Notes under the pieces: model-generated
What the model was told of the DNA's origin: nothing
The model's input: the letters and a program-made list of their open reading frames with translations, nothing else
The model's database searches: none
NCBI RefSeq assembly: GCF_019966515.1
Contig: NZ_JAIMIB010000002.1
Span: forward strand, 124,001 to 188,000
Length of the DNA: 64,000 nt
DNA from: Roseovarius aestuarii
GTDB lineage: Bacteria > Pseudomonadota > Alphaproteobacteria > Rhodobacterales > Rhodobacteraceae
Reading direction: 5' to 3'
Position numbers and translations under genes: made by a program
Shown: in pieces, positions 9,121-18,680 of the stretch
Position numbering within the stretch: the stretch's first letter is position 1
Layout: the number at the start of each line of letters is the position of its first letter

Positions 9121-9948
9121 ATGGTTGAAACACGTGCACAACTCGCCCAGCTTGACCCGGTTTGGGCGCAGATCATCGCCGAGGCGCAGGACGCCATCGA
9201 CTTCGAACCGCTTTTGGGCGGAGTGATCCATTCCAGCATTCTGCACCATAAAAGCATCGAATCGGCGCTGTCTTATCGCCTGTCGCTCAAGCTGGCCTCG
9301 TCCGAGATGTCAGAACAGCTTTTCCGTGAAATTTGCGACGAAGCGATGGCGAGCGATCCCGAAATCGCATTATCAGCCCGTGCTGATATCGTGGCGGTGA
9401 ATGATCGCGACCCGGCCTGTGACCGTTTCATCCTGCCGATGCTCTACTTCAAGGGGTTCCAGGCCGTGCAAGCCTATCGCATAGCGCATTGGCTTTGGCG
9501 CGAGGGCCGCAAGGACCTGGCGCGGTTCTTTCAAATGCGCTGCTCGGAAGTGTTCGGTGTCGATATCCATCCCGCCGCACGGATCGGCAAGGGCATCATG
9601 ATCGACCATGCCCACTCTATCGTGATCGGCGAAACCGCGGTGGTGGGGGACAATGTCTCGATGCTGCATTCGGTCACGCTGGGCGGTACCGGTAAAGAAG
9701 AAGAGGACCGCCATCCCAAGATCGGCAATGGCGTGCTGATCGGCGCAGGGGCCAAGGTGCTGGGCAATATCCGCGTTGGCAATTGCAGCCGGATCGCCGC
9801 AGGCTCGGTCGTGTTGCAGGAAGTGCCGCCGTGCAAGACCGTCGCTGGTATTCCAGCCAAGGTCGTGGGCGAAGCAGGCTGCGATCAGCCGTCGCTGACC
9901 ATGGATCAATTGCTGCAGACCGCTCCCGGTCCGGAAGGTCAGTCTTAA
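9121..9948 (+). CDS. cysE: Serine O-acetyltransferase
   Basis: A 275-residue enzyme making O-acetylserine for cysteine synthesis. The N-terminal helical domain (residues 1-140) is followed by a left-handed beta helix built of hexapeptide repeats (IHPAARIGKGIMIDHAHSI, then VVGDNVSMLHSVTLGGTG). The HAHSIVIGE and GGTGKE motifs are typical. The start is ATG 9121 with AAGGAG 10 bases upstream. It is monocistronic, as a strong bidirectional terminator follows. Confidence 0.95.
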   Translation: MVETRAQLAQLDPVWAQIIAEAQDAIDFEPLLGGVIHSSILHHKSIESALSYRLSLKLASSEMSEQLFREICDEAMASDPEIALSARADIVAVNDRDPACDRFILPMLYFKGFQAVQAYRIAHWLWREGRKDLARFFQMRCSEVFGVDIHPAARIGKGIMIDHAHSIVIGETAVVGDNVSMLHSVTLGGTGKEEEDRHPKIGNGVLIGAGAKVLGNIRVGNCSRIAAGSVVLQEVPPCKTVAGIPAKVVGEAGCDQPSLTMDQLLQTAPGPEGQS

Positions 9949-9969
9949 CTTCGTTCTGTTGAAGCCATA

Positions 9970-10007
9970 AAAACCCCCGGAAGTGCTTAAGCGCGACCGG
10001 GGGTTTT
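9970..10007. terminator. Bidirectional terminator behind cysE
   Basis: AAACCCCCGG and CCGGGGGTTTT pair around a loop of about 17 bases. A-run on the left and T-run on the right allow it to act on both strands. Confidence 0.85.
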
Positions 10008-10127
10008 CCGTTCTTTCGACAATGTCCTGGGCGCAGTTTCATTACGTTCGGCGTTTGCTACCCGTATTACTGACATGCGCGCCCACGCCGACGCCATCTC
10101 ACGGCGGCGACCCGGTCAGGCTAGCGC

Positions 10128-10268
10128 CTATTCATCGAGGCTATAGATTGCGACTTGAGGCGCTGCCGTAAACGGTTGAGTCAGGTTTGCGTCGTCGGCG
10201 GCCAAGAGAAGCGGCCATGTTGCGAAGACACCCAATGCGACAGTGCTGAAAAGAAAAATGGTTTTCAT
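10128..10268 (-). CDS. Small secreted or membrane-anchored peptide (possible)
   Basis: A 46-residue frame from ATG 10268: a clean hydrophobic signal sequence (MKTIFLFSTVALGVFATWPL) with a possible cleavage after LLAA, then a short polar tail of some 20 residues ending AIYSLDE. No family is recognised. The frame is open further upstream (another ATG at about 10304), but the signal sequence argues for the later start. There is no strong ribosome site, so it is only a candidate gene. Confidence 0.4.
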   Translation of the reverse strand: MKTIFLFSTVALGVFATWPLLLAADDANLTQPFTAAPQVAIYSLDE

Positions 10269-10334
10269 GACGAAGCCCCGTGATGGCTGATTGCGTTGTT
10301 CCATCTCAACATGCGGCAGAGGTGGCGTGTCATT

Positions 10335-10363
10335 CAAAAACAACCGGCCTGCGACCGGTTGTT
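10335..10363 (-). terminator. T-tailed hairpin, minus strand
   Basis: AACAACCGG (10339-10347) and CCGGTTGTT (10355-10363) pair perfectly over 9 bp with a 7-base loop. On the minus strand the hairpin is followed by TTTTT. It lies between the pdh operon and the small frame at 10128-10268, so it may be a second terminator for pdh. Confidence 0.65.
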
Positions 10364-10368
10364 ATCGG

Positions 10369-10396
10369 ATATCAAAATCTCGCACTATTTTGATAT
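10369..10396. repeat. Perfect AT-rich inverted repeat
   Basis: ATATCAAAAT (10369-10378) and ATTTTGATAT (10387-10396) with an 8-base spacer. It is only 6 bases from the preceding hairpin. It could be an operator or part of a transcript-end structure; no role is evident. Confidence 0.45.
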
Positions 10397-10491
10397 TAAA
10401 CAGTATTTTCAGAATTTCGCTCGGGAAATGTTTCTTGGAGGGCGCAAAGTCCGATAAATGAGTGGGCACGCCACTCCGTTACCGTTCACAA

Positions 10492-10523
10492 CAAAAGACG
10501 GCGCCGGATGATTACCCGGCGCC
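10492..10523 (-). terminator. Terminator of the pdh operon
   Basis: GGCGCCGG (10500-10507) and CCGGCGCC (10516-10523) form an 8-bp GC stem. On the minus strand it is followed by GTCTTTTGTTG. It lies about 50 bases after the pdhC stop codon. Confidence 0.75.
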
Positions 10524-10570
10524 GGTTCGTTGCAGTTCCGCACTTGAGTTCAGCCGGAGCGGTGCCCGTC

Positions 10571-11872
10571 TCAGGCCAGCATCACCATCGGGTTTTCGAG
10601 GTTTTGCAGAATCTGTTCCAGCAGTTCGGCGCCAAGCGCACCGTCGATGACCCGGTGGTCAACGCTGAGTGTCACGGACATGACCGTGGCCACGGTCAGT
10701 TCGCCATCATCGCCCACGACGGGTTGTTTCTTGCCACCGCCAACGGCGAGGATCGCGCCGTGGGGCGGGTTGATCACCGCGTCGAAGTTATCAATCCCGA
10801 ACATACCTAGGTTCGAGATGGCGAAGGTGCCGCCTTGGTATTCCTCGGGCGCCAGCTTGCGGTCGCGGGCGCGGGCGGCGAGGTCTTTCATCTCGGCCGA
10901 GAGCGCGGAAAGCGACTTCATGTCGGCATCTTTCAGGACCGGCGTAAAGAGGCCGCCTTCGATGGCCACGGCAACGGCCACGTCCGAGGGTTTGAGTTTC
11001 AGCACCTTGTCACCGGCCCAGACCGCGTTGGCATCGGGCACCGCCTGCAGCGCCAGGGCGCAGGCCTTGATGATGAAATCATTGACGCTGAGCTTGACGC
11101 CACGGCTTTCGAGTTGCTTGTTGAGTTGGCTGCGGAATTTCATCAGTGCATCCAACCTGATGTCACGGCGCAGGTAGAAATGCGGCACGGTCTGCTTGGC
11201 CTCGGTCAGGCGTGCGGCGATGGTCTTGCGCATGCCGTCAAGCTTGACCTCTTCATACTCGCGGCCCTGATACATCGCGGCAACCGTTCCAGCGGATGGG
11301 CCGGTTGGGGCGGGGGCCGCCGGGGCGGCCTCGGCTGCGGGTGCGGCGGCAGGTTTGGCCGATGGCGATGCGGTTTCCACATCGGCCTTGACGATACGAC
11401 CGTGAGGTCCGGAGCCCTTGATCTGGCCCAGATCAAGTCCCTTGTCGGCGGCGATCCGGCGCGCAAGCGGTGAGGCGAAGATGCGGTCGCCGCTGGCGGC
11501 TGCCGGGGCAGGGGGGGCGGGCTTCTCGGCGACGGCTGGCGCCGCCACCTCGGCACTCGCGTCGGCACTCGCGGCCTCCGGCGCGGGTTGAGAGGGAGTG
11601 GAGACATCGCCGATGTCGTCCGCGCTCTCGCCGTCTTCCAGCAGCACCGCGATCGGGGTGTTGACCTTGACCCCTTCGGAGCCTTCACCGACCAGGATTT
11701 TGCCAATCGTACCTTCATCGACGGCTTCGAATTCCATTGTAGCCTTGTCGGTTTCGATCTCGGCGAGAAGATCGCCGGAGGCGACCGTATCACCCTCCTT
11801 GACCAGCCATTTGGTCAGCGTGCCTTCTTCCATCGTGGGCGACAGGGCGGGCATGAGAATTTCTGTTGGCAT
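10571..11872 (-). CDS. pdhC: Pyruvate dehydrogenase E2, dihydrolipoamide acetyltransferase
   Basis: A 433-residue E2 core protein of the pyruvate dehydrogenase complex. The N-terminal lipoyl domain carries the lipoylated lysine K43 in ETDKATMEF. An Ala/Pro-rich linker (about 85-130) leads to a peripheral-subunit-binding domain ([17 protein letters not shown]), a second linker, and the catalytic domain from about 205 with the HRVIDGA motif near the end. It has only one lipoyl domain; the other one of the complex is on E1 beta. It is the third gene of the pdhABC operon, 12 bases after pdhB. Confidence 0.96.
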   Translation of the reverse strand: MPTEILMPALSPTMEEGTLTKWLVKEGDTVASGDLLAEIETDKATMEFEAVDEGTIGKILVGEGSEGVKVNTPIAVLLEDGESADDIGDVSTPSQPAPEAASADASAEVAAPAVAEKPAPPAPAAASGDRIFASPLARRIAADKGLDLGQIKGSGPHGRIVKADVETASPSAKPAAAPAAEAAPAAPAPTGPSAGTVAAMYQGREYEEVKLDGMRKTIAARLTEAKQTVPHFYLRRDIRLDALMKFRSQLNKQLESRGVKLSVNDFIIKACALALQAVPDANAVWAGDKVLKLKPSDVAVAVAIEGGLFTPVLKDADMKSLSALSAEMKDLAARARDRKLAPEEYQGGTFAISNLGMFGIDNFDAVINPPHGAILAVGGGKKQPVVGDDGELTVATVMSVTLSVDHRVIDGALGAELLEQILQNLENPMVMLA

Positions 11873-11884
11873 TGCCTTGTCTCC

Positions 11885-13264
11885 TTACCGATAGGTTACT
11901 TTTTTGACCGCCTCTAGCACCTCGGCGGTCGAGGTCAGGGCGAGCTTTTCGAGATTGGCTGCATAGGGCATGGGGACGTCCTTGCCGGTACAGTTGATCA
12001 CCGGCGCATCGAGATAGTCGAACGCGCGTTCCATCAGCGTGGCGGTGATGTGATTGCCGATAGAGGCCACGGGCCAGCCTTCCTCGACGGTGACGCAGCG
12101 GTTGGTCTTCATCACGCTGGCGACAACCGTGTCGGTGTCCATCGGGCGCAGGGTGCGCAGGTCGATCACCTCGGCGCTGATGCCATCTTCGGCCAGCTTT
12201 TCAGCCGCCTCGAGCGCGTAGGTCATACCGATGCCGAAGCTGACGATGGTGACATCCGTGCCCTCGCGCCAGATCTTGGCCTTGCCGAAGGGGATGGTGA
12301 AATCATCCAGCTTGGGCACGTCGAAGGACTTGCCGTAGAGGATCTCGTTTTCCAGGAATACGACCGGGTTGGGATCGCGGATCGCGGATTTCAGCAGGCC
12401 CTTGGCGTCGGCTGCCGAATAGGGTTGCACCACCTTGAGGCCCGGCACCTGCGCATACCAGGCCGCGTAATCCTGTGAGTGCTGGGCGCCAACACGCGCT
12501 GCTGCCCCGTTGGGACCGCGGAAGACGATCGGGCTGCCCATCTGGCCGCCGGACATGTAAAGCGTCTTGGCGGCGGAGTTGATGATCTGGTCGATCGCCT
12601 GCATGGCGAAATTCCAGGTCATGAATTCGACAATCGGGCGCAGACCGCCCCAGGAGGCACCGACGCCAATCCCGGCAAAGCCGTGTTCGGTGATCGGGGT
12701 GTCGATCACGCGTTTTGCGCCAAATTCTTCCAGCAGGTTCTGGGTGATCTTGTAGGCGCCCTGATATTCGGCGACCTCCTCGCCCATCACAAAGACGGTT
12801 TCGTCGCGGCGCATTTCCTCGGCCATGGCCGAATTCAGCGCCTCGCGCACGGTCATCTTGACCATCTCTGTGCCCTCGGCCCAGTCGGGGCTGGTGTCGG
12901 GTGTTGGGGCAGCGGGGGCCGGGGTTGCGCCTGCGGACGCAGTCGCGGCGGGGGCCTCAGCCGCTGGCGCAGCCTCAGTTGGGGCAGACGCGGCGGTGGT
13001 GGCGATGTCATCGGCGTTTTCGCCCTCTTCCAGCAGCACTGCGATGGGGGTGTTGACCTTGACGCCCTCGGTGCCCTCCTCGATGAGGATCCTGCCGATG
13101 GTGCCTTCATCGACGGCTTCGAACTCCATCGTTGCCTTGTCAGTTTCGATCTCGGCCATGATATCGCCGGAGTTGACGGTATCGCCTTCTTTCACCAGCC
13201 ATTTGGCCAATGTACCTTCCTCCATCGTGGGGGAGAGGGCGGGCATGAGAATTTCTGTAGCCAT
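11885..13264 (-). CDS. pdhB: Pyruvate dehydrogenase E1 beta with N-terminal lipoyl domain
   Basis: A 459-residue E1 beta subunit. The first 78 residues are a lipoyl domain nearly identical to that of the neighbouring E2 (lysine K43 in ETDKATMEF). An Ala/Pro/Thr linker follows, and then the transketolase-like E1 beta domain from about 130 ([26 protein letters not shown]). The lipoyl fusion is typical of alphaproteobacteria and is about 130 residues longer than plain E1 beta. With E1 alpha it decarboxylates pyruvate using thiamine diphosphate. It lies 15 bases after pdhA. Confidence 0.96.
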   Translation of the reverse strand: MATEILMPALSPTMEEGTLAKWLVKEGDTVNSGDIMAEIETDKATMEFEAVDEGTIGRILIEEGTEGVKVNTPIAVLLEEGENADDIATTAASAPTEAAPAAEAPAATASAGATPAPAAPTPDTSPDWAEGTEMVKMTVREALNSAMAEEMRRDETVFVMGEEVAEYQGAYKITQNLLEEFGAKRVIDTPITEHGFAGIGVGASWGGLRPIVEFMTWNFAMQAIDQIINSAAKTLYMSGGQMGSPIVFRGPNGAAARVGAQHSQDYAAWYAQVPGLKVVQPYSAADAKGLLKSAIRDPNPVVFLENEILYGKSFDVPKLDDFTIPFGKAKIWREGTDVTIVSFGIGMTYALEAAEKLAEDGISAEVIDLRTLRPMDTDTVVASVMKTNRCVTVEEGWPVASIGNHITATLMERAFDYLDAPVINCTGKDVPMPYAANLEKLALTSTAEVLEAVKKVTYR

Positions 13265-13279
13265 TGTCTGATCTCCTCC

Positions 13280-14290
13280 TCAGGCGTTCTGCGGTGCAAT
13301 GTCGGTGATTATGTCGGTCCACAGCTCTTCGACTGCAGGTTCCGGGCTGTCCTTGGCGAAATCGGCGGATTTGTTGACCACGCTCTTGATCTCCTTGTCG
13401 ATTGCCTTGAGGTCTTCCTCGCTGGCATGGTTGCCGGACATCAGCAGTTCGCGTACATGTTCGATGGCATCCTTTTCCTCGCGCATTTTCTGCACTTCTT
13501 CGCGGGTCCGGTACTTGGCCGGATCCGACATTGAGTGGCCGCGATAGCGGTAGGTCTTGACCTCAAGGATATAAGGGCCCTTGCCCGCGCGGCAGTGGGC
13601 GACGGCCTTCTCACCGGCCTCCTTCACCGCCAGCACATCCATGCCGTCGACTGCCTCGCCGGGAATGCCGAACGCCTGCCCGCGGGTGTAGATATCGGGT
13701 GTCGAGGTCGAGCGTTTCTGCGACGTGCCCATCGCATACTGGTTGTTCTCGATCACGAAAATCACCGGCAATTCCCACAACGCCGCCATGTTGAACGTCT
13801 CGTAGACTTGGCCCTGGTTCGCCGCGCCGTCGCCGAAATAGGTGAAGGTCACGTTGTCATTGCCCTTGTATTTGTCGGAAAACGCCAGCCCGGCACCCAG
13901 CGGCACATTGGCGCCGACAATGCCGTGGCCACCGTAGAAGTGCTTATCGGTCGAAAACATGTGCATCGAACCGCCCTTGCCGCGGGAATAGCCGCCCTCG
14001 CGGCCGGTCAGCTCGGCCATGACGCCATCGGGGTTCATGCCACAGGCCAGCATATGGCCATGGTCGCGATAGGTGGTAACTCGCTTATCGCCTTCCTTGG
14101 TCGCCGCCTCAAGCCCGACGACAACCGCTTCCTGGCCGATATAGAGGTGACAGAAGCCGCCGATCAGGCCCATGCCGTAAAGCTGTCCGGCCTTTTCTTC
14201 GAATCGCCGGATAAGCAGCATGTCGCGGTAAAACTGTTTCAGTTCATCTGAGGAAATATTTGATTTCTTTGATGTTTTCCTGGCGGCCAT
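13280..14290 (-). CDS. pdhA: Pyruvate dehydrogenase E1 alpha
   Basis: A 336-residue E1 alpha subunit. The thiamine diphosphate/magnesium motif is visible as GDGAANQG to VIENN, and the phosphorylation-loop region reads YRYRGHSMSDPAKYRTREE. It is the first gene of the pdhABC operon, which feeds acetyl-CoA into the TCA cycle. The promoter region carries a perfect palindrome at 14318-14335, which may be the operator of the operon. Confidence 0.96.
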   Translation of the reverse strand: MAARKTSKKSNISSDELKQFYRDMLLIRRFEEKAGQLYGMGLIGGFCHLYIGQEAVVVGLEAATKEGDKRVTTYRDHGHMLACGMNPDGVMAELTGREGGYSRGKGGSMHMFSTDKHFYGGHGIVGANVPLGAGLAFSDKYKGNDNVTFTYFGDGAANQGQVYETFNMAALWELPVIFVIENNQYAMGTSQKRSTSTPDIYTRGQAFGIPGEAVDGMDVLAVKEAGEKAVAHCRAGKGPYILEVKTYRYRGHSMSDPAKYRTREEVQKMREEKDAIEHVRELLMSGNHASEEDLKAIDKEIKSVVNKSADFAKDSPEPAVEELWTDIITDIAPQNA

Positions 14291-14317
14291 GGGTGGGCAA
14301 CTCCTTGTCCGGATTAA

Positions 14318-14335
14318 TAGTTTAGCATTAAACTA
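14318..14335. promoter_or_regulatory. Palindrome in the pdhA promoter
   Basis: TAGTTTA (14318-14324) and TAAACTA (14329-14335) with a 4-base spacer (GCAT), a perfect inverted repeat 28 bases upstream of the pdhA start. Size and symmetry fit a dimeric repressor; the protein is unknown. Confidence 0.45.
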
Positions 14336-14430
14336 ATTTTATATAACATCTTTGTGCAACAGACGAGAGCGAAATGTCACCTGATCACGCAGTTGGGCGA
14401 ACGAGGGTTATCGGGGAGGACAGGAGGACG

Positions 14431-14730
14431 TCAGCGGATGACGATTTCGTCGCCGCGCAACAGGCCCAGAACGTCGCGGGCTTGCTGATCGAGCAGGTCG
14501 AGATCAAGGTAATTATCTGACAGGCGGCGGGTCAGGTTTTCCATTCGCTCAACCCGCGCCTCCAACGTCTCCAATTGGGTCTGCAAGGTCCGGCTTTCCG
14601 CCTGGATTTCGGCGCGGCGAAACAGGCCATAATCGCCTTGAACCGCCGCAAAGGTGAAATACAGGCCCAGGCCAAACGCCACGACGAAAAAGATCAGCGC
14701 GCCCATTGCAGGTTTGGTGCGGGTGGTCAT
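14431..14730 (-). CDS. ftsB: FtsB/DivIC-type septum formation initiator
   Basis: A 99-residue bitopic membrane protein: short basic N-terminus, one membrane helix (GALIFFVVAFGLGLYFTFAA), then a periplasmic coiled coil with heptad leucines (LQTQLETLEARVERMENLTRRL) and a DLDLLDQQARDVLGL end. This is the FtsB/DivIC architecture, needed for divisome assembly with FtsL and FtsQ. An alternative start at 14745 adds five residues and has an AGAGG site upstream. The position just upstream of pdhA is common in alphaproteobacteria. Confidence 0.85.
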   Translation of the reverse strand: MTTRTKPAMGALIFFVVAFGLGLYFTFAAVQGDYGLFRRAEIQAESRTLQTQLETLEARVERMENLTRRLSDNYLDLDLLDQQARDVLGLLRGDEIVIR

Positions 14731-14916
14731 CTTGCTCTGCCTCATGTGCCGCCTCTGCCGGGCGGTGTTTATGCAACATGGCATATCCCACGCGCTTTGT
14801 GAATCCCCTTTCTTTTGCGGGGTGTACGGCGCAAGAATGACGATGAGGCGGCCCGGCGAATAGATACGCGCCTGGGCCTGAAAGCAGGTTCCCACTTGCC
14901 GGATTGCGCTTTAGCA

Positions 14917-14926
14917 TTAGCGCTAA
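14917..14926. promoter_or_regulatory. TTAGCGCTAA palindrome before the aidB-like gene
   Basis: A perfect 10-bp palindrome that overlaps the region just upstream of the ribosome site (AAGGAG) of the acyl-CoA dehydrogenase gene. It shares the core of the operator-like sites at gap and near the aldolase gene. A bound protein here would block transcription at the start region. Confidence 0.4.
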
Positions 14927-14939
14927 AGGAGAGTCGTTC

Positions 14940-16565
14940 ATGTCATACTTGTCCCTACGCGGTCATGTCGAGACCCATGAGGTGCTCAACCAGCCCGCGG
15001 ACCGGCAGGATCAGGACCTGTGGGCCGAGGATCCGGCGCTGATCTGTCACGCGGGCGCGGCGGGGGCGGATATCGCCCATCTGGCCGCTTATGGTGAGAA
15101 ACTGGGCAGCGCCGCGCTGCGGCAAGCCGGGCTGGATGCCAATCGTCATGTGCCGGAACTGGTGGGTTTCGACCGTGGCGGCAGGCGGCTGGACGAGGTG
15201 CGGTTTCATCCCACCTATCATCAGCTGATGCAAGCCGGGATTGGCGCAGGCTATGCTGCCATCGCGTGGGAAGGACGGCTGGGCGGTCATGCCACCCACG
15301 CAGCCATGGTTTACCTGACAAGCCAGGTGGAGCCGGGCGTGTGCTGTCCGATGACGATGACCTACGCCGCTATCCCCGCGCTCAAGGCCGACAGGGCGCT
15401 CTTTGATCAATGGGTGCCCAAGCTGATCTCGCGCGTTTATGACGGGGCCGTGAAGCCGTTGATGCGCAAACCCGGCGCAACAATGGGCATGGCCATGACG
15501 GAAAAACAGGGTGGCTCGGACGTGCGCGCCAACACCACGCGCGCCGAGCGGGACGGTGATCACTACCGGCTGACGGGGCATAAGTGGTTCTGCTCGGCGC
15601 CGATGTCAGACGGGTTTCTGACGCTGGCGCAGGCGCCCGGCGGACTGACCTGTTTTCTGGTGCCACGCTGGCTTGAGGGTGCACGCAATGCGATACACAT
15701 TCAGCGGCTCAAAGACAAGTTGGGCAATCGTGCAAATGCGTCGGCTGAAATCGAATATCACGGCGCGCTGGCGCACAGGCTGGGGGGTGAGGGCGAAGGG
15801 GTTCGCACGATCATTGAGATGGTCCACCATACGCGGCTCGATACCGCGATGGCCCCGGCAGGGCTGATGCGCGCGGCGCTGGATCGGGCCGGGTATTGGG
15901 CGCGGCATCGCTCAGCTTTTCAGAAGCAACTGATTGACCAGCCTCTGATGCGCAATGTGCTGGCCGACCTGGCGCTCGACTGGGAGGGCACGCTGGCGCT
16001 TGGCTGCCATGTCGCAAACGCCTTCGACGGCACGTCCGACCGTGACCGCGCCTTCGCCCGGCTTGCCGTGGCGCTGGCCAAGTATCTGGGCAACAAGCTC
16101 TGCCCCGGTCTGGTTTACGAGGCGATGGAGGTGATCGGCGGCGCGGGCTATGTGGAAGAAAGCGGTATGCCGCTTTTCTATCGCGAGGCGCCGCTGAATT
16201 CGATCTGGGAAGGGTCGGGGAACGTGATCTGTCTGGATGTGCTGCGCACTCTCCGGCGCGAACCGCTGGCCGGAGAGGTGCTGAGCGACGAGTTGGGCAA
16301 AGCGGCCGGTCAGACCCGTCACTACGACGCGGCGATGAAGGCGCATATGCAGCGCTTTCCCAAGCTGCCGGACGAGGCGCAGGCCCGCTGGTATGTCGAG
16401 AGCTTGGCGACATTGCTGACCGCTTCGGTGCTCATCCGTCACGCGCCTGCGGCGGTCTCTGATGCTTATGTTGCCACCCGGTTGAGCGGTGAGCGGGGCC
16501 GGACGGCAGGGGCTATCGGCAACGTGGACGTTGACAATATTCTGGTCAGGTTAGGCGGCGGCTAA
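14940..16565 (+). CDS. AidB-like acyl-CoA dehydrogenase
   Basis: A 541-residue flavoprotein of the AidB branch of acyl-CoA dehydrogenases, longer than the usual 380-400. Supporting stretches are MGMAMTEKQGGSDVRANTT (FAD/substrate region), LDTAMAPAGLMRAAL, and EVIGGAGYVEESGMPLFYREAPLNSIWEGSGN near the end of the core, shown here only as the GGAGYVEE and IWEGSGN motifs. E. coli AidB binds DNA and is induced by alkylation. Other members may simply oxidise isovaleryl-CoA or related esters. ATG 14940 with AAGGAG is preferred to an upstream in-frame start. Confidence 0.88.
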   Translation: MSYLSLRGHVETHEVLNQPADRQDQDLWAEDPALICHAGAAGADIAHLAAYGEKLGSAALRQAGLDANRHVPELVGFDRGGRRLDEVRFHPTYHQLMQAGIGAGYAAIAWEGRLGGHATHAAMVYLTSQVEPGVCCPMTMTYAAIPALKADRALFDQWVPKLISRVYDGAVKPLMRKPGATMGMAMTEKQGGSDVRANTTRAERDGDHYRLTGHKWFCSAPMSDGFLTLAQAPGGLTCFLVPRWLEGARNAIHIQRLKDKLGNRANASAEIEYHGALAHRLGGEGEGVRTIIEMVHHTRLDTAMAPAGLMRAALDRAGYWARHRSAFQKQLIDQPLMRNVLADLALDWEGTLALGCHVANAFDGTSDRDRAFARLAVALAKYLGNKLCPGLVYEAMEVIGGAGYVEESGMPLFYREAPLNSIWEGSGNVICLDVLRTLRREPLAGEVLSDELGKAAGQTRHYDAAMKAHMQRFPKLPDEAQARWYVESLATLLTASVLIRHAPAAVSDAYVATRLSGERGRTAGAIGNVDVDNILVRLGGG

Positions 16566-16665
16566 TGCCGTTTGAAATCTGGCACAGATATCCGAACCCG
16601 ACCTGTGCACGAAACCGAGGCCACAGGCCGCCATGCCAGGGATGAACCGCTCCGGTCGTTTCAGC

Positions 16666-17559
16666 TCAGCCCGCCACTGACGCCTGATAGATGCTGTCGA
16701 TCGTATCGGCGATCATGGCATCGAACTCGGCATCCGATTGCTGCGCCGAGAGTCCCTCGGTCAGGGCGCGGGAGAAACTCGCGATCATGCCGGTATTCTG
16801 TGACAGCCTGCCATTCGCCTCATCCCGCGAATAGCCGCCCGACAGGGCCACAACGCGCATGACGTGCGGATGGTCGATCAGCGGTTTATAGAGGTTGGCG
16901 GTCTCGGGCAGGGTCAGCTTCAGCATTACCTGCTGGTCACCCGGCAGGGCATCCAGTTGCGATTTCAGTTCGGCCAGCAGCATATCTTCGGCTTCCGATT
17001 TGTCGCTGATCGAGATCGTCACTTCGGGCTCGATGATCGGTACCAGGCCGTGGCTCAGGATCTGCTGGCCGACCTCGAATTGCTGCGCCACGTTGGCGGC
17101 AATGCCCGAGGGTGAAGCCGCGTCGATGACCGAACGCATCTTGGTCCCGAATATCCCCGCCGCATTGGCACGCGTCAGAAGCGCATCCAGGTCGGGCATC
17201 GGTTTCATCAGCCGCACGCCGTCGGCCTCATCCGCCAACCCCTTGTCGACCTTAAGGAAGGGCACGACGCCGCGTTCCTCCCACAAATAGGTGGCCGAGG
17301 GTTTGCCGTCGATCTGGCGGTCCATCGTCATCTCAAAAAGGATCGCGCCCACCACTTTCTCACCGGTAAAGGCCGGGGACTTGGCAATCCGCGAGCGCAT
17401 GCCGTGGATCAGGTCGAACATCTCGGCATCCGAGCTATAGGCGTCTTCGTTCACACCATAGAGTTTCAGCGCCTTGGGGGTTGATCCACCGGATTGATCC
17501 AGCGCCGCCACAAACCCCTTACCCGAACTCATCTGCTTACGCTGTGCTTCTTTCGACAT
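16666..17559 (-). CDS. Fructose-bisphosphate aldolase, class I (small type)
   Basis: A 297-residue Schiff-base aldolase. The start [20 protein letters not shown] leads into [15 protein letters not shown], a stretch typical of small class I aldolases. [14 protein letters not shown] and [14 protein letters not shown] lie in the C-terminal half. It cleaves or makes fructose 1,6-bisphosphate and needs no metal. With gap and pgk nearby it forms the lower glycolysis/gluconeogenesis set of this region. A TGTTAGCGCC-type operator lies about 70 bases upstream. Confidence 0.92.
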   Translation of the reverse strand: MSKEAQRKQMSSGKGFVAALDQSGGSTPKALKLYGVNEDAYSSDAEMFDLIHGMRSRIAKSPAFTGEKVVGAILFEMTMDRQIDGKPSATYLWEERGVVPFLKVDKGLADEADGVRLMKPMPDLDALLTRANAAGIFGTKMRSVIDAASPSGIAANVAQQFEVGQQILSHGLVPIIEPEVTISISDKSEAEDMLLAELKSQLDALPGDQQVMLKLTLPETANLYKPLIDHPHVMRVVALSGGYSRDEANGRLSQNTGMIASFSRALTEGLSAQQSDAEFDAMIADTIDSIYQASVAG

Positions 17560-17630
17560 GACAATCCCCGTCGCTGATACGTTTCAATCTTCCTGCGGCT
17601 CATATTCGAGCCCGCCGCGTGTTGCAATTA

Positions 17631-17644
17631 TGGTGGCGCTAACA
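17631..17644. promoter_or_regulatory. Operator-like site upstream of the class I aldolase gene
   Basis: TGGTGGCGCTAACA matches 12 of 14 bases of the palindrome TGTTAGCGCTAACA also seen in part at gap. It lies between the aldolase gene start (17559) and the end of the SDR gene (17663), in a promoter position for the aldolase gene. Confidence 0.45.
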
Positions 17645-17662
17645 TGTCCACCAACGATCCGG

Positions 17663-18442
17663 CTAGCGACCTTTCCCCATGATCTTGCCGGTGATGAAAG
17701 TGGTCAGCCAGCGCGGCGCGAACCGCGGCGATACCGCGAAGAGCTTGTTCATCAGCCCGGTCACCGCGATGCGCCGCCCGCGCATTGTCGCCGCCCATCC
17801 GGTCTCGGCAACCGCGCGGGCCGACATCGGGGCGCGCAGTTTCAAAAGGCCAATCCCGTGCATATCGGCGGCGTCGAAAAAGGCGGTCGCGGTGGCGCCG
17901 GGGCAGACCGCCGTGACGGTCACCCCGCTGCCGCGCAGCTCTTCCGCGACGGCCTCGGACAGCGCCAGCACATAGGCTTTCGACGCATGATAGACCGCCA
18001 TGTTGGGGCCGGGCATGAAGCCCGCGACCGAGGCCACGTTCATGATCCGCCCGCCGCCCTGGCCCTGCATATGCGCGACCGCCTGTTTCATCAGAACGCT
18101 CAGTGCGGTGATGTTGACGTTGATCGAGGTCAGCTCCCGCGTCCAGGTCTGCCCTTCGGCGAAATCGCCATGCGATCCCAGCCCGGCATTATTGACCAGA
18201 ACGTCGATCCGGCGGTTCTCGCTGGCGGCCTGCCACAGTCGCTCGGCCTCGGAAAGCTCAGCCAGATCGGCGGGGATGACCTCGACCTGCACCGTGTCGC
18301 TGCGCAGCTCATCCGCCAGCGCGGTCAGTTTGTCCTCGGACCGAGCGGTCAGGATCAGGTTGCGCCCTTCGCGTGCCGCGATGCGGGCAAACTCCGCGCC
18401 CAGCCCTTCCGACGCCCCGGTGATCAATGTCCAGTTTTGCAC
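17663..18442 (-). CDS. Short-chain dehydrogenase/reductase
   Basis: A 259-residue classical SDR. The nucleotide motif is TGASEGLG (residues 9-16), followed by NNAG at 84-87 and a catalytic triad S138, Y151 and K155 (YHASK). The C-terminal half is longer than in minimal SDRs and has a hydrophobic/basic end (LFAVSPRFAPRWLTTFITGK), as in the DltE-like group. The substrate is unknown. It lies upstream of the aldolase gene in the same direction, about 100 bases away, probably as a separate unit. Confidence 0.88.
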   Translation of the reverse strand: MQNWTLITGASEGLGAEFARIAAREGRNLILTARSEDKLTALADELRSDTVQVEVIPADLAELSEAERLWQAASENRRIDVLVNNAGLGSHGDFAEGQTWTRELTSINVNITALSVLMKQAVAHMQGQGGGRIMNVASVAGFMPGPNMAVYHASKAYVLALSEAVAEELRGSGVTVTAVCPGATATAFFDAADMHGIGLLKLRAPMSARAVAETGWAATMRGRRIAVTGLMNKLFAVSPRFAPRWLTTFITGKIMGKGR

Positions 18443-18680
18443 GATGCCGCTCCCGATTAGCTGACTTCATGTTAGACACGCCAGGGGCGGACAGGCAACC
18501 GCGCGCGCCTCCGTTGCGCCACCTGCCCGAAACCAAGGATGATTTTGCCACCAGCGTTTTACGCGCAGCGGTACATTCCGGAAATAAATACCTATAAACT
18601 TGGCCTGAGCTGTTTTCGCCAACGCGCTTCGGGACTATCCTCGGGGCACCAAGACAGCCTTAGCCTCCTCAGGAGCCGCC

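Larger units (their letters stand above)
10269..10570. other. Gene-free stretch behind the pdh operon
   Basis: About 300 bases with three inverted repeats: a T-tailed terminator at 10335-10363 (minus strand), an AT-rich perfect 10-bp inverted repeat at 10369-10396, and the pdh terminator at 10492-10523. No gene is seen. Confidence 0.5.
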
